Shown here piece by piece: positions 63,940 to 64,000 of a stretch of 64,000 nucleotides of DNA. The stretch is from Apostichopus japonicus (taxonomy: Eukaryota; Echinodermata; Holothuroidea; Aspidochirotida; Stichopodidae). The stretch spans positions 19,616,001 through 19,680,000 of the forward strand of contig NC_092568.1 in NCBI RefSeq assembly GCF_037975245.1, read 5' to 3'. Under the pieces are notes generated by a model. That model was not told the DNA's origin, searched no databases, and was given only the letters and a program-made list of their open reading frames with translations. Position numbers and translations under genes: made by a program. Position 1 is the stretch's first letter. Each line of letters begins with the position of its first letter.

Positions 63940-64000
63940 CAAGGGCGGCGGAACCGGGGGGCACAGGGGGCACGTGCCCCCCCCCCACTTTTCCTCAGGT
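63940..64000. mobile_element. Left end of another hAT-type element, cut by the window edge
   Basis: CAAGGGCGGCGGAACCGGGG and a GCACGTGCCCCCC run match the ends of the 8711-9599 element. The expected 8-bp duplication would be GGTTAAAC (63932-63939); the right end lies outside the window. Confidence 0.5.

Overview
This window looks like nuclear DNA of a marine invertebrate deuterostome, most likely an echinoderm; a sea cucumber is possible, but that is a low-confidence guess. The evidence is spliced genes with GT..AG introns up to 12 kb, long AT-rich non-coding stretches, many (TA)n and poly-G tracts, frequent AGGCCTA-type words, and dense non-autonomous DNA transposons and tRNA-derived SINEs. 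No bacterial or viral gene organisation is seen, and most open frames over 60 codons are chance or repeat-derived.

Three genes can be supported. (1) A complete two-pore-domain potassium channel (K2P, TWIK-like) lies on the + strand at 19419-35180. It has four coding exons (19419-19749, 31982-32140, 33315-33563, 34963-35180), all three introns in phase 1, and encodes 318 residues. (2) A three-exon gene of unknown function lies on the + strand at 50015 (or 49751) to 51242. It encodes a basic, probably nuclear protein whose middle exon contains a 171-bp in-frame tandem duplication. (3) A complete NPC2-like (ML-domain sterol-binding) gene lies on the - strand at 59247-54901, with four exons encoding 157 residues. 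Nothing suggests the three genes act together.

1-19 kb is repeat-rich. It holds a diverged tandem repeat ending in a 30-bp palindrome, a TIR element with a 9-bp target duplication (1744-3084), a 2-kb hAT-type element with an exact 8-bp duplication (5505-7499) carrying a nested MITE (6213-6658), a second hAT element (8711-9599), several minisatellites and a degenerate hammerhead-ribozyme-like motif (14369-14409, - strand). 19-35 kb is the K2P gene; its introns hold two more hAT elements of the same family (22483-22872, 24874-26131), a SINE, long (TA)n and (AAT)n arrays, and an insertion flanked by a 17-bp duplication. 35-49 kb has no supported gene. It contains (GGGGGA)n, a 34-bp GC-rich repeat, a U2-snRNA-like fragment, telomere-like CCCTAA repeats between two (TA)n tracts, a cluster of tRNA-derived SINE pieces and a Harbinger-like MITE. 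51-64 kb holds the NPC2-like gene, a decayed LINE tail and the start of another hAT element at the right edge.

All coordinates, splice phases and target duplications were read by eye. Family assignments rest on motif recognition without any database search.
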